DNA from: Cytophagales bacterium
GTDB taxonomy: Bacteria; Bacteroidota; Bacteroidia; Cytophagales; VRUD01
Assembly: GCA_019456305.1 (NCBI GenBank)
Contig: VRUD01000001.1
Coordinates: 73,717-110,598 of the forward strand
Length of the DNA stretch: 36,882 bases
Direction: 5' to 3'
Shown here: positions 15,600-22,661 of the stretch, piece by piece
Layout: every line of letters begins with the position of its first letter
Numbering within the stretch: position 1 is the first letter of the stretch
Notes under the pieces: model-generated
Database searches by the model: none
Seen by the model: only the letters and a program-made list of their open reading frames with translations
What the model was told of the DNA's origin: nothing
Position numbers and translations under genes: made by a program

Positions 15600-15732
15600 C
15601 AGTACTCGCCACGCTACCCATAAGAACAGCGTCCCAGGGCGAGTCTTTTGCTTTTATAACTTTTCTCTTTTCTAATAAATACACCTCCCATGCTTGCATT
15701 TTGTGCAGCACACTTGGGAGGTCTTTTCTTTT
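15600..15732 (+). ncRNA. Structured ncRNA upstream of abiF (candidate RNA antitoxin)
   Basis: This transcript of about 133 nt is bounded by its own promoter and an intrinsic terminator. Hairpin 1: ACTCGCC (15604-15610) pairs with GGCGAGT (15638-15644); stacked inside, ACGCT (15611-15615) pairs with AGCGT (15628-15632), leaving a 12-base loop and a one-sided CCCAG bulge. A U-rich, A-rich linker follows (15645-15682). Hairpin 2 is the terminator stem at 15683-15722. No reading frame longer than a few codons with a start fits the segment on the plus strand. It ends 15 bp before the abiF start codon. AbiF-type proteins are known to be accompanied by adjacent structured ncRNAs, so an antitoxin RNA role is proposed. 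The exact match to that RNA family was not tested. Confidence 0.6.
15683..15732 (+). terminator. Terminator of the ncRNA / attenuator before abiF
   Basis: ACCTCCCA (15683-15690) pairs with TGGGAGGT (15715-15722), with inner pairing TGC..TTGCA/TGCA..GCA, followed by CTTTTCTTTT. The abiF Shine-Dalgarno-like AAGGGGG begins just after the T-run, so abiF translation needs read-through or an upstream transcript. Confidence 0.75.
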
Positions 15733-15747
15733 ATAAGGGGGCTAATT

Positions 15748-16656
15748 ATGAAATATAACAAACCTACAATTACAATAGCCCAACAAATTGCTCAATTAAA
15801 AAGCAGAGATTTGATAATTGCCGATGAACCTGGCGCTGAATATTTTTTACAAAATGTTAGTTATTACCGTTTAGCGGGATATTGGTGGCCCATGCTGGCA
15901 GATAAAGTACTACACACTTTTAAGCCCAACAGCACATTTGAGAATATAATTGCCATTTACAATTTCGACCGTGAATTGCGATTGCTTTTATTTGGTGTAA
16001 TTGAGCGTATTGAAATAGCTTTCAGAACTAAACTTATTTATCATCTTTCACATGAAGTTTCGCCTTGGTGGTTTGAAGATGTTTTTCTTTTTAAGAATGC
16101 AGTAGAACATACAAAAACTTTGACTTCATTAGACAGAGAGCTACAACAAACAAGAGAAATTTTTATCACCGAACATTACAAAAAATATCATACCGACACC
16201 AGGCGGCCTCCATCGTGGAAAACATTAGAGGTAGTGAGCTTTGGTGTTATTTCAAAATTCTATGGCAATTTACTTTCAACCATAGCTTCAAAAGATGCTA
16301 TTGCCGCTGAATTAGGAACTGTAAATCATACTTTTTTACCAAGCTGGCTGCAAAGCATAGCACAGATAAGAAACATTTGTGCTCATCATGGACGATTATG
16401 GAATAAACACTTGCCCGGCAGACCCAAGCTATTGCCCAAACCCCCAAAACCATGGATTGCAAATGTACCCCCGGCAACAGAGTATTATATGCTTTATGTA
16501 CATTTATGCTGTATGAAATACCTGATGAACATAATAAACCCGGGCAACCGCTTTACAAAACATTTGGTTGACCTTATGACAAAATATCCGAACATTGACC
16601 CCAATGCCTTAGGATTAAAACCCAACTGGCAAAACGAACCATTATGGCTACAATGA
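15748..16656 (+). CDS. abiF: AbiF/AbiD-type abortive-infection protein (Abi_2, HEPN RNase)
   Basis: This 302-residue protein of the Abi_2 family starts MKYNKPTITIAQQIAQLKSR. Family blocks are YFLQNVSYYRLAGYWWP, IYNFDRELRLLLFGVIERIE, IAFRTKLIYHLS, and the HEPN catalytic motif R-N-I-C-A-H (IAQIRNICAHHGRLWN, RxxxxH) near residue 210. Abi_2 proteins stop phage growth by killing or arresting the host. HEPN members act as RNases, and AbiF-like proteins are regarded as relatives of the Cas13 ancestor. The start at 15748 is preferred to the ATG at 15694, because it has AAGGGGG 7 nt upstream while 15694 lies inside the terminator hairpin. The stop overlaps the next gene as ATGA. Confidence 0.88.
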   Translation: MKYNKPTITIAQQIAQLKSRDLIIADEPGAEYFLQNVSYYRLAGYWWPMLADKVLHTFKPNSTFENIIAIYNFDRELRLLLFGVIERIEIAFRTKLIYHLSHEVSPWWFEDVFLFKNAVEHTKTLTSLDRELQQTREIFITEHYKKYHTDTRRPPSWKTLEVVSFGVISKFYGNLLSTIASKDAIAAELGTVNHTFLPSWLQSIAQIRNICAHHGRLWNKHLPGRPKLLPKPPKPWIANVPPATEYYMLYVHLCCMKYLMNIINPGNRFTKHLVDLMTKYPNIDPNALGLKPNWQNEPLWLQ

Positions 16657-18059
16657 GCAGTTTTACCATATCACCAACATTCAATAAGAACAAAGTTTTT
16701 TTACTTCAAAAAAGCGAAGTAGAAAAACGGCTTGACCCTGATTATTATCATTTGGAAAGAAGATTTGAAATTGATAGATTAAAAAAATCCAAGCATCTTT
16801 TAAAGAGTTTGAAATCAACGGCATCATTTCCTAAAATAATTCTGTCAGAAAATCCTGATAATCTACCTTACATTGGGTTAGAAGATATTGAAAGTAACAC
16901 AGGAACATATTTTAACAATTCAGAGAAAGAAAATTTTGGAACTGCACTTTATTTCAAAACTGGAAATGTTCTCTTTCCTAAGCTTCGTCCATATTTAAAC
17001 AAAGTTCATCTTGCAGATTTTGATGGTATATGTTCAACAGAATTTGTAATTCTTGATAGCAAAAAAGTATCAGCGAAATTTCTTTCCGCATTTCTTAGAA
17101 GTTCCATTGTTGTTAATCAAACAAAGCATATGATGTCTGGTAACACGTTGCCAAGACTTCAAACAGAGGACATTGAAAATATTCTTGTTCCTATTCCTGA
17201 TGAAACAACTCAAAATAAAGTTGTTTCAATAATGGAAATTGCTTTTAAACAGAAAAAACAAAACGAAGCACAAGCCGAAAAACTTTTGGCAAGCATTGAT
17301 GATTACTTGCTGAAAGAATTGGGAATTACTTTGCCTACTCTACCTGAAAATATTTTGAAGAATAGGATTTATAAAATTTTTCGTAGTGAAATTTCAGGTA
17401 GCAGATTAGACCCTTACTATTTCAGCAAATACTTTTTTGAAGTTTACAAATCAATTAAAGCAGGAAAATATCCTGCAAATTCTATTTCATCAATAACTGT
17501 AAACATTGATACTGGAAGAACACCATCAAGAGACAGTTATGTTGAAGATGAAAGAGAAAATAAAATTCCAATCGTTAAAGCAGGCAGCTACACTGGTGAT
17601 TTTATTGATTTTTCTAAATGTGATTATACTGCAATGGATTTTAAAGGCAATGAAATATTTAAAGGTGATATTTTCATTTTGGGTGCTGCACATCAGGCGG
17701 AGTATGTCGGCAAAAAAGTTTATTATATGAATGAAATACCAAAGACAAAGACATTTTTTGTCGGTGAACTTGTTCGTATTTCCGCAAATCCACTGAAATA
17801 TGATAGTTCTCTTCTTTTCTCAATACTCAAAACAAAAATCTATTCTTTATTATTGAATAGAGAAAAAAGAGGACAGACATCTCATTTATATCCAGATGAT
17901 GTAAAACATATTATTATTCCGGTTCCCCTGCTTGCCAAGCAAAAAGAAATTGCCGAGCATATAACTGACATCAGAAAACAAGCACAACAACTAAAGGACA
18001 AAACAAAAGAAGCATTAAAAAAAGCGAGTGAGGAAATTGAAAAGATTTTACTCGATTAA
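16653..18059 (+). CDS. hsdS: Type I-like restriction specificity subunit (HsdS)
   Basis: This protein of about 468 residues has two target-recognition domains. The halves start with similar signatures (EKRLDPDYYHLERRF near residue 25, SGSRLDPYYFSKYFF near residue 250), each followed by a variable DNA-reading region and a helical spacer (TTQNKVVSIMEIAFKQKKQN; KQKEIAEHITDIRKQAQQLK). This is the classical HsdS pseudo-dimer. It gives sequence specificity to the nuclease-methyltransferase at 13375. The ATG at 16653 forms ATGA with the abiF stop; an in-frame ATG at 16644 is also possible. The overlap implies that hsdS translation depends on abiF translation. Confidence 0.85.
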   Translation: MSSFTISPTFNKNKVFLLQKSEVEKRLDPDYYHLERRFEIDRLKKSKHLLKSLKSTASFPKIILSENPDNLPYIGLEDIESNTGTYFNNSEKENFGTALYFKTGNVLFPKLRPYLNKVHLADFDGICSTEFVILDSKKVSAKFLSAFLRSSIVVNQTKHMMSGNTLPRLQTEDIENILVPIPDETTQNKVVSIMEIAFKQKKQNEAQAEKLLASIDDYLLKELGITLPTLPENILKNRIYKIFRSEISGSRLDPYYFSKYFFEVYKSIKAGKYPANSISSITVNIDTGRTPSRDSYVEDERENKIPIVKAGSYTGDFIDFSKCDYTAMDFKGNEIFKGDIFILGAAHQAEYVGKKVYYMNEIPKTKTFFVGELVRISANPLKYDSSLLFSILKTKIYSLLLNREKRGQTSHLYPDDVKHIIIPVPLLAKQKEIAEHITDIRKQAQQLKDKTKEALKKASEEIEKILLD

Positions 18060-18063
18060 TTCG

Positions 18064-18091
18064 TTGGAATTCTAATGAAATACTATTTTTG
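18064..18091 (+). promoter_or_regulatory. Promoter of the ABC-3C operon
   Basis: TTG (18064-18066), a 17-bp spacer, then TATTTTTG (18084-18091), close to the Bacteroidota consensus. The ATG at 18118 is 27 bp further on, so the three-gene system can be expressed separately from the RM/abiF unit. Confidence 0.5.
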
Positions 18092-18117
18092 TTTTGTTCT
18101 TAAAAAGTAAAATTATT

Positions 18118-19059
18118 ATGGCTCGTAAACAGCCTACACCGACAATCATTAAAAGATTATTTGCTTTATCAGGCAATATTTGTGCTTTTAATAATCCTGT
18201 TTGTTCTGAAAATATGGTGGATAAAAAAGGAAATGTCATAGGTCGTATATGCCATATCGAAGCTGCGAATAAAAAGGGCGAGCGATTCAACGATAATTCA
18301 AATGATGAAGCCAGACGGGATTTTGACAATTTAATTTTACTTTGTGATAAGCACCACACTATAACAAATGATGTAAATTCTTATACAGTTCCTGTTCTTC
18401 AAAAAATGAAGGCAGACCACGAACAGAATTTCTTAAATAATAAATTTAAAGTTTCAGAAGATACAATTGCTGATGCCATAATAAAGTACGAAAAAAATTA
18501 TTCGCAAATTAACACAAACAGCAGTGGTGTACAAGTAAATCTACAGGGCGAAAATCTATATCCTAAAATTGAGATTCATAACTATCCTCAAAACGAAAAG
18601 CAAGAACTAACAGTTATTGATGAATTGTTTTTGTATGTGTTAAATCAGATAAAAGACGGGGTAGGAAAAGATTATAAACCTGAAGAAAGCATTAATTTAC
18701 ATGATAAAATAGTTTTAAATTTTAAAACGAAAAAAGAACAGATAATTGTTTCAGAATATATAAAATCAGCGTTGCTGAAAACAGATTTAATCAGAAGAAG
18801 GTATGAAATATTAGATACTGAATCCCAAAAAGACATTCACTCTCATATTTTTGGTCGTTATCAGGAATTGAAACTTGAATTATCTAAAAATATTGAAATT
18901 CTGAATACTTTGTTTCATGAATTTACCCCATCAACAAAAAAGCATGATTCAGCATTTATAAACTTAGCAAAAGCATTTGTGCTATTTTTCTTTGAAGATT
19001 GTACAATCTTCGAGAAAACTAAAACAGAGAAAGCCAAACAAACAAAAATAAATTTTTAA
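18118..19059 (+). CDS. HNH-domain effector of an ABC-3C-type defence system
   Basis: This 313-residue protein has an N-terminal HNH nuclease-like domain: paired cysteines (CAFNNPVC), ICHIEAANKKGERFN and FDNLILLCDKHHTITND, a zinc-supported beta-beta-alpha-metal fold with the catalytic His in CHIEA. After about residue 110 there is a separate C-terminal region (TVIDELFLYVLNQIKD to the end) that resembles the ABC-3C partner domains. In ABC-3C systems this domain is thought to couple the effector to the ATPase. An earlier in-frame TTG (18094) overlaps the promoter, so ATG 18118 was chosen. The next gene starts 2 bp after the stop. Confidence 0.75.
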   Translation: MARKQPTPTIIKRLFALSGNICAFNNPVCSENMVDKKGNVIGRICHIEAANKKGERFNDNSNDEARRDFDNLILLCDKHHTITNDVNSYTVPVLQKMKADHEQNFLNNKFKVSEDTIADAIIKYEKNYSQINTNSSGVQVNLQGENLYPKIEIHNYPQNEKQELTVIDELFLYVLNQIKDGVGKDYKPEESINLHDKIVLNFKTKKEQIIVSEYIKSALLKTDLIRRRYEILDTESQKDIHSHIFGRYQELKLELSKNIEILNTLFHEFTPSTKKHDSAFINLAKAFVLFFFEDCTIFEKTKTEKAKQTKINF

Positions 19060-19061
19060 TT

Positions 19062-19286
19062 ATGCTCATTCCAACAAAACACGAGAATTTGCAGCAAAAT
19101 ATCCTTGTTGTTGGCGCAGAGATACTGGCTATCCTAAAAAAACGCAGTTTCAATATAGAAGTATTATTTCAAAAAGTCAAAAACGAAAAACCTGTAAACC
19201 TTGAACAGTTTTATAATACACTTGTATTTCTTTGGCTTTCTGAGTTAATAGAACTTGACGAATATTTTATAAAAATTAAAAAGTAA
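19062..19286 (+). CDS. ABC-3C middle component (small protein)
   Basis: This 74-residue all-helical protein (MLIPTKHENLQQNILVVGAE, then ILAILKKRSFNIEVLFQKVK) sits tightly between the HNH and ATPase genes. Size, position and pattern fit the 'middle component' of ABC three-component systems, which bridges effector and ATPase. Its stop overlaps the next start (TAATG), so translation is coupled. The subfamily number was not determined. Confidence 0.7.
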   Translation: MLIPTKHENLQQNILVVGAEILAILKKRSFNIEVLFQKVKNEKPVNLEQFYNTLVFLWLSELIELDEYFIKIKK

Positions 19287-21076
19287 TGTTTCTAACAAAA
19301 ATATATTCCGAGCCTAAAGGTTTATTCAATAAATCTGTTTGTAAAAATGGAACTATTGAATTTAAAAATGGAATCAATTATATTTTCGGGAAAAAAAACC
19401 CTGCTAATCCTGTAGAATCTCTCAATGGCATTGGCAAGTCTTTATTATTGGATTTGATTGATTTTTGTTTTCTTTCGTCTTTTAGAAAACTGGATAATCC
19501 TCGATTATTTGAAGCTAAAGAATATTTATCGGGCTATAAAATTGTTTTAGAATTTAAGGTAAACAATAAAGATTATATCATTAAAAGAAGTGTTGACAAT
19601 CCTAATAAAATTGAATTTGGTAAATCCGATAAAATTATTCTCTACGAAAGTAAAACAGAAGTAAGTGAGCGTTTGTGCGACTTAATATTTAAAAACATCA
19701 AGTATAAAGGCTATTACGAAAGTAATTTGCTTAGAAAATTGTTGCCTTTCTTTTTGAAAATTCACAAACATAAGTCGCAAAAATTTATTGACCCAATAGA
19801 GTATATCAAAAATTGTACTGCCACCGAATTAAATCAATATCACTTATTTTTGATGGGTATTGATAACACTTTAATTAATAAAAATTATCTCTTACAAACA
19901 GAATTAAAAGATAAAGACCCCGCTATAAGAGAGATAAAACGGTTTATAGAGACAACCTTTGGCATTAAGAAAATTTCTGATATTGATAGCGAAATAGATA
20001 ACTTAAACAGAGAAATAAAGCAACTTGATAAAGCAGTAAAAGCATACAAACTTGCAGATAAATATAAAGACACAGAAACACAAGCAAATAATTTAACCGC
20101 AGAAATAAAAGAAAATGTTTATTTGAATTTTACCGACCAAAGCAAAATAAAATTATACAAAGAAAGCATAAAGCTAAAAGACGAAGTAAAGAATTTACGA
20201 CAAATAGAAAATATATATTCAGAGCTAAATGCTTTACTTGCTAAATCTATTAGGAAGACACTAAATGATGCAATTAAATTCAGAACTCAACTTTCTGTTT
20301 CACGTCAAAAATTTTTAGATGATGAAATTCAGGAATTAGAGGAGAATGTCAGGGTAAGAGAAAAAATTATTAATATAAAAGAAGAAGAAAGGGCAAAACT
20401 TTTTTCTTTTTTGGAAGCAAAAGAAGCGATTAAAGATTTAACGGAGGCTTTTTATATTATTAATGAAAAAAAGAAAAAAGTTAGTGATTTAGAAAGCAGA
20501 ATAAATCTTTTTAATGACCTGTCAAAAGAAAAAGCAGAATTAGGAGTAAAAGAAAAGCAGCTTGAACAAGAGGTTTTTAATTATCTTGCCAATATTCGGG
20601 AAGAAATCACTAATTTCAGAGATACATTTTCGGAAGTTTACAACAAGGTATATCCAGAAAACAAAAACAGATCTAATTTTTCAATTGCATCAGACCTTGA
20701 ATCGAAATCAAAAATTATTATTGATATTAATTTTCCCGCAATGCGTTCCGAAGGTAAAAATCAAGGTAGAACCCTAATCTATGATATAGCAATACTTTTA
20801 AACGCTATTGAGAAAAATATTAATTGCCCGAGATTTTTAGTTCATGATGGTATTTTTGATGGAATGGATAAAGCTCATTTTGTTGCTGTTTGTAATCTTT
20901 TATACGACCTCGCTAAGTTTGGTAAAGAGTTTCAATATATAATCCCTATTAATGAAGAAGGCACATTAAACGAGAAATTTGGAAAAGTTGATGAAGTGAA
21001 TGTTGAGAAAATTGAATCTGAAGCAATTGTAATATTAACACCAACAAATAAACTTTTAGGTAAAAGTTGGAATTAA
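19286..21076 (+). CDS. ABC-3C/DUF2326-type SMC-like ABC ATPase
   Basis: The protein has 596 residues. Walker A is NGIGKS (47-52) after YIFGKKNPANPVESL. A long coiled coil covers about residues 200-450 (e.g. IDSEIDNLNREIKQLDKAVK). The C-terminal part has RFLVHDGIFDGMDKAHF near 515-530, the DUF2326/Walker B-like segment. SMC/Rad50-like ATPases of this group act as sensors or motors in anti-phage systems, working here with the HNH nuclease and the middle component. The Walker A lacks the usual leading Gly spacing (LNGIGKSLLL), as is common in DUF2326 proteins. Confidence 0.8.
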   Translation: MFLTKIYSEPKGLFNKSVCKNGTIEFKNGINYIFGKKNPANPVESLNGIGKSLLLDLIDFCFLSSFRKLDNPRLFEAKEYLSGYKIVLEFKVNNKDYIIKRSVDNPNKIEFGKSDKIILYESKTEVSERLCDLIFKNIKYKGYYESNLLRKLLPFFLKIHKHKSQKFIDPIEYIKNCTATELNQYHLFLMGIDNTLINKNYLLQTELKDKDPAIREIKRFIETTFGIKKISDIDSEIDNLNREIKQLDKAVKAYKLADKYKDTETQANNLTAEIKENVYLNFTDQSKIKLYKESIKLKDEVKNLRQIENIYSELNALLAKSIRKTLNDAIKFRTQLSVSRQKFLDDEIQELEENVRVREKIINIKEEERAKLFSFLEAKEAIKDLTEAFYIINEKKKKVSDLESRINLFNDLSKEKAELGVKEKQLEQEVFNYLANIREEITNFRDTFSEVYNKVYPENKNRSNFSIASDLESKSKIIIDINFPAMRSEGKNQGRTLIYDIAILLNAIEKNINCPRFLVHDGIFDGMDKAHFVAVCNLLYDLAKFGKEFQYIIPINEEGTLNEKFGKVDEVNVEKIESEAIVILTPTNKLLGKSWN

Positions 21077-21122
21077 TATTAATTACCAACGCATTTACAA
21101 GCACATTTCCAATGAAATAAAT

Positions 21123-21914
21123 ATGGCTCAATCCTCCATAGAATGGACGGAAATGACATGGAACCCCACAACAGGTTGTTCCAAAGTTTCTGCGGGTTGT
21201 AAATTCTGTTATGCAGAAGTAATGTCCAAGCGTTTAAAAGCAATGGGGCAAGAGAAATATAAAAACGGATTTAAACTTACCATACATCCCGAAGCACTTA
21301 AAGTTCCTTACGAATGGAAAAAACCGAAAACTGTTTTTGTCAATTCAATGAGTGACTTGTTTCACAAAGACATTCCTTTGACATATCTGAAAAAAGTTTT
21401 CAAAGTAATGAATGAAACACCAAAACATACTTACCAAATCCTTACTAAAAGAGCAGATGTTTTGGCAAAATATGACACTATGGGAGTTTTAAATTGGACA
21501 GCGAATATTTGGATGGGCGTTTCAGTAGAAGATGAAAGAGTGATGGAAAGAATTGATTATTTAAGAAACATTGGAGCACACATAAAATTCCTTTCCTTAG
21601 AACCATTAATAGGGGCATTACCTAATCTCAATTTAACTAATATTAACTGGGTAATCGTGGGCGGAGAATCAGGACACAATGCAAGACCAATGAAAAAAGA
21701 ATGGGTAGTAGAAATAAAAAAAGAATGTGACCGAGCGGAAGTTGCTTTCTTTTTTAAGCAATGGGGAAAAACTGAATTTAACTCAAATCCTAACGACCCA
21801 ACAATTAGTACAGACCATCCTAAACACGCAAAAGGCGGTTGCAGTTTAAACGGAAAAATATACAGGAGAATACCTGACAAAGCAAAAACAGGAATGGAAT
21901 TAGAATTTGCTTGA
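21123..21914 (+). CDS. DUF5131 family protein (phage Gp37/Gp68-like, radical-SAM-like)
   Basis: The protein has 263 residues. The N terminus SIEWTEMTWNPTTGCSKVSA and the cysteine set C-x6-C-x2-C (CSKVSAGCKFC, residues about 19-29) are those of DUF5131, which resembles radical-SAM iron-sulfur enzymes. The motifs VFVNSMSDLFHKDIP, ILTKRAD, WMGVSVEDE and WVIVGGESGHNARPM follow. Members are found in phages and defence islands, commonly beside a 'three-Cys-motif partner' (TcmP) gene. No such partner is present here. The biochemical role is not established. It starts 46 bp after the ATPase gene and may belong to its operon. Confidence 0.85.
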   Translation: MAQSSIEWTEMTWNPTTGCSKVSAGCKFCYAEVMSKRLKAMGQEKYKNGFKLTIHPEALKVPYEWKKPKTVFVNSMSDLFHKDIPLTYLKKVFKVMNETPKHTYQILTKRADVLAKYDTMGVLNWTANIWMGVSVEDERVMERIDYLRNIGAHIKFLSLEPLIGALPNLNLTNINWVIVGGESGHNARPMKKEWVVEIKKECDRAEVAFFFKQWGKTEFNSNPNDPTISTDHPKHAKGGCSLNGKIYRRIPDKAKTGMELEFA

Positions 21915-21947
21915 CTTTAAAAATTAGAATATTTTTTCAGGAAGGTT

Positions 21948-22056
21948 CAATTCTTCACCGCCAGACCCAATTCGGAAACCGCCAGATGCAATTATGGCAG
22001 AGCAAGATTCAATTCTACCACAGAAAGCTGTAATTATGACATAGCCGGGCATAATT
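21948..22056. repeat. Array of AATT motifs phased at 21 bp
   Basis: CAATT or TAATT occurs at 21948, 21968, 21989, 22010, 22031 and 22052, with steps of 20, 21, 21, 21 and 21 bp. The bases between are only loosely similar (CCGCCAGA, GGCAGAGCA, ACATAGCC). Twenty-one bp equals two helical turns, or seven codons. One frame reads xxDxIxx heptads but is closed by TAG. This lies in the 747-bp gene-poor gap after the DUF5131 gene. Confidence 0.6.
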
Positions 22057-22070
22057 CAACAACAAACAGC

Positions 22071-22193
22071 ATGAAAAAAGAAGCCCACGCAGCAGCCACA
22101 TACATTTGCAATTTTCGCTCATCCCATCCCACAATCCCTAAAATTGCAAAAGAATGCGGCTGCCCCACCAAAAAAAGAAAAAAGACCCCCTAA
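22071..22193 (+). CDS. Small hypothetical ORF, 40 residues
   Basis: MKKEAHAAATYICNFRSSHP and onward ends in a lysine-rich tail (CGCPTKKRKKTP). No family was recognised. The C-x-C and basic tail could bind nucleic acid, but the frame is short and lies in decayed DNA, so it may be non-coding. Confidence 0.2.
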   Translation: MKKEAHAAATYICNFRSSHPTIPKIAKECGCPTKKRKKTP

Positions 22194-22273
22194 AAAACAA
22201 AACATTTTTGGTCTGTAGCATTAAAATACCGTCATTGCGTTGGACAGAAATTTGCCCTACTGTTTATAACATA

Positions 22274-22381
22274 TGCTATATGCCATTGCGGTTAACGAGA
22301 ATATTCGTACTTTAGTGTTTTCAACAAACAGTTTGTTTCGGGGACGGTGACGTAGTTCTTGAACCGCAACAGCACATAGCA
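22274..22381. repeat. Long imperfect inverted repeat
   Basis: TGCTATATGCCATTGCGGTT (from 22274) is mirrored by AACCGCAACAGCACATAGCA (ending 22381). About 18 of 23 positions of the full arms match, enclosing 62 bp without genes. It looks like a folded recombination site or the scar of a mobile element. It does not fit attC consensus core sites well enough to call it one. Confidence 0.4.
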
Positions 22382-22491
22382 TTGTCCGTTGTGCCTCGTG
22401 CTTAAAAAGACCTGAAGTGACAGAAAACATCGAATCAATATAAAATCAAAATATTATTAGAAATGATAACACATGACTATCTTTCTATAAT

Positions 22492-22524
22492 TTGCAGGAT
22501 TTATAATTCATCTTCGTAACTTTG
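22492..22524 (+). promoter_or_regulatory. prfB promoter
   Basis: TTG at 22492-22494 and TAACTTTG at 22517-22524, with a 22-bp spacer. The perfect palindrome 22526-22553 lies right at the expected start point, so the 5' end of the transcript would fold on itself. Confidence 0.5.
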
Positions 22525-22525
22525 T

Positions 22526-22553
22526 CCCGCACCCCGAGTACTCGGGGTGCGGG
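22526..22553. repeat. CCCGAGTACTCGGG palindrome, copy 4 (28 bp)
   Basis: This is a perfect 28-bp palindrome, CCCGCACCCCGAGT and its complement, with the ScaI-like AGTACT centre. It begins 1 bp after the prfB -7 box. Confidence 0.85.
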
Positions 22554-22661
22554 GCTTTGCACAATTGAAACATTGTATTTATAGAATAAAAAATAATAAA
22601 AGAATGGTTGCCAAAAAATGGTAATTTACCAGTAATACTAGTAACAAAAATTTAAAATCCA

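Noticed and set aside
15694-15747. Upstream ATG extension of abiF
   Set aside because: It lies inside the terminator hairpin of the ncRNA and encodes residues not seen in the family.
15526-15747. Retron msr-msd
   Set aside because: There is a structured RNA but no reverse transcriptase gene nearby; the neighbour is a HEPN protein.
18094-18117. TTG start upstream of the HNH gene
   Set aside because: It overlaps the promoter region; the ATG at 18118 begins the family-like sequence.
21948-22070. CRISPR array
   Set aside because: The 21-bp periodicity has no conserved repeat of 24 bp or more and no spacers; there are no cas genes.
22274-22400. Integron attC site
   Set aside because: The inverted repeat lacks convincing RYYYAAC/GTTRRRY core sites, and there is no integrase or gene cassette array.
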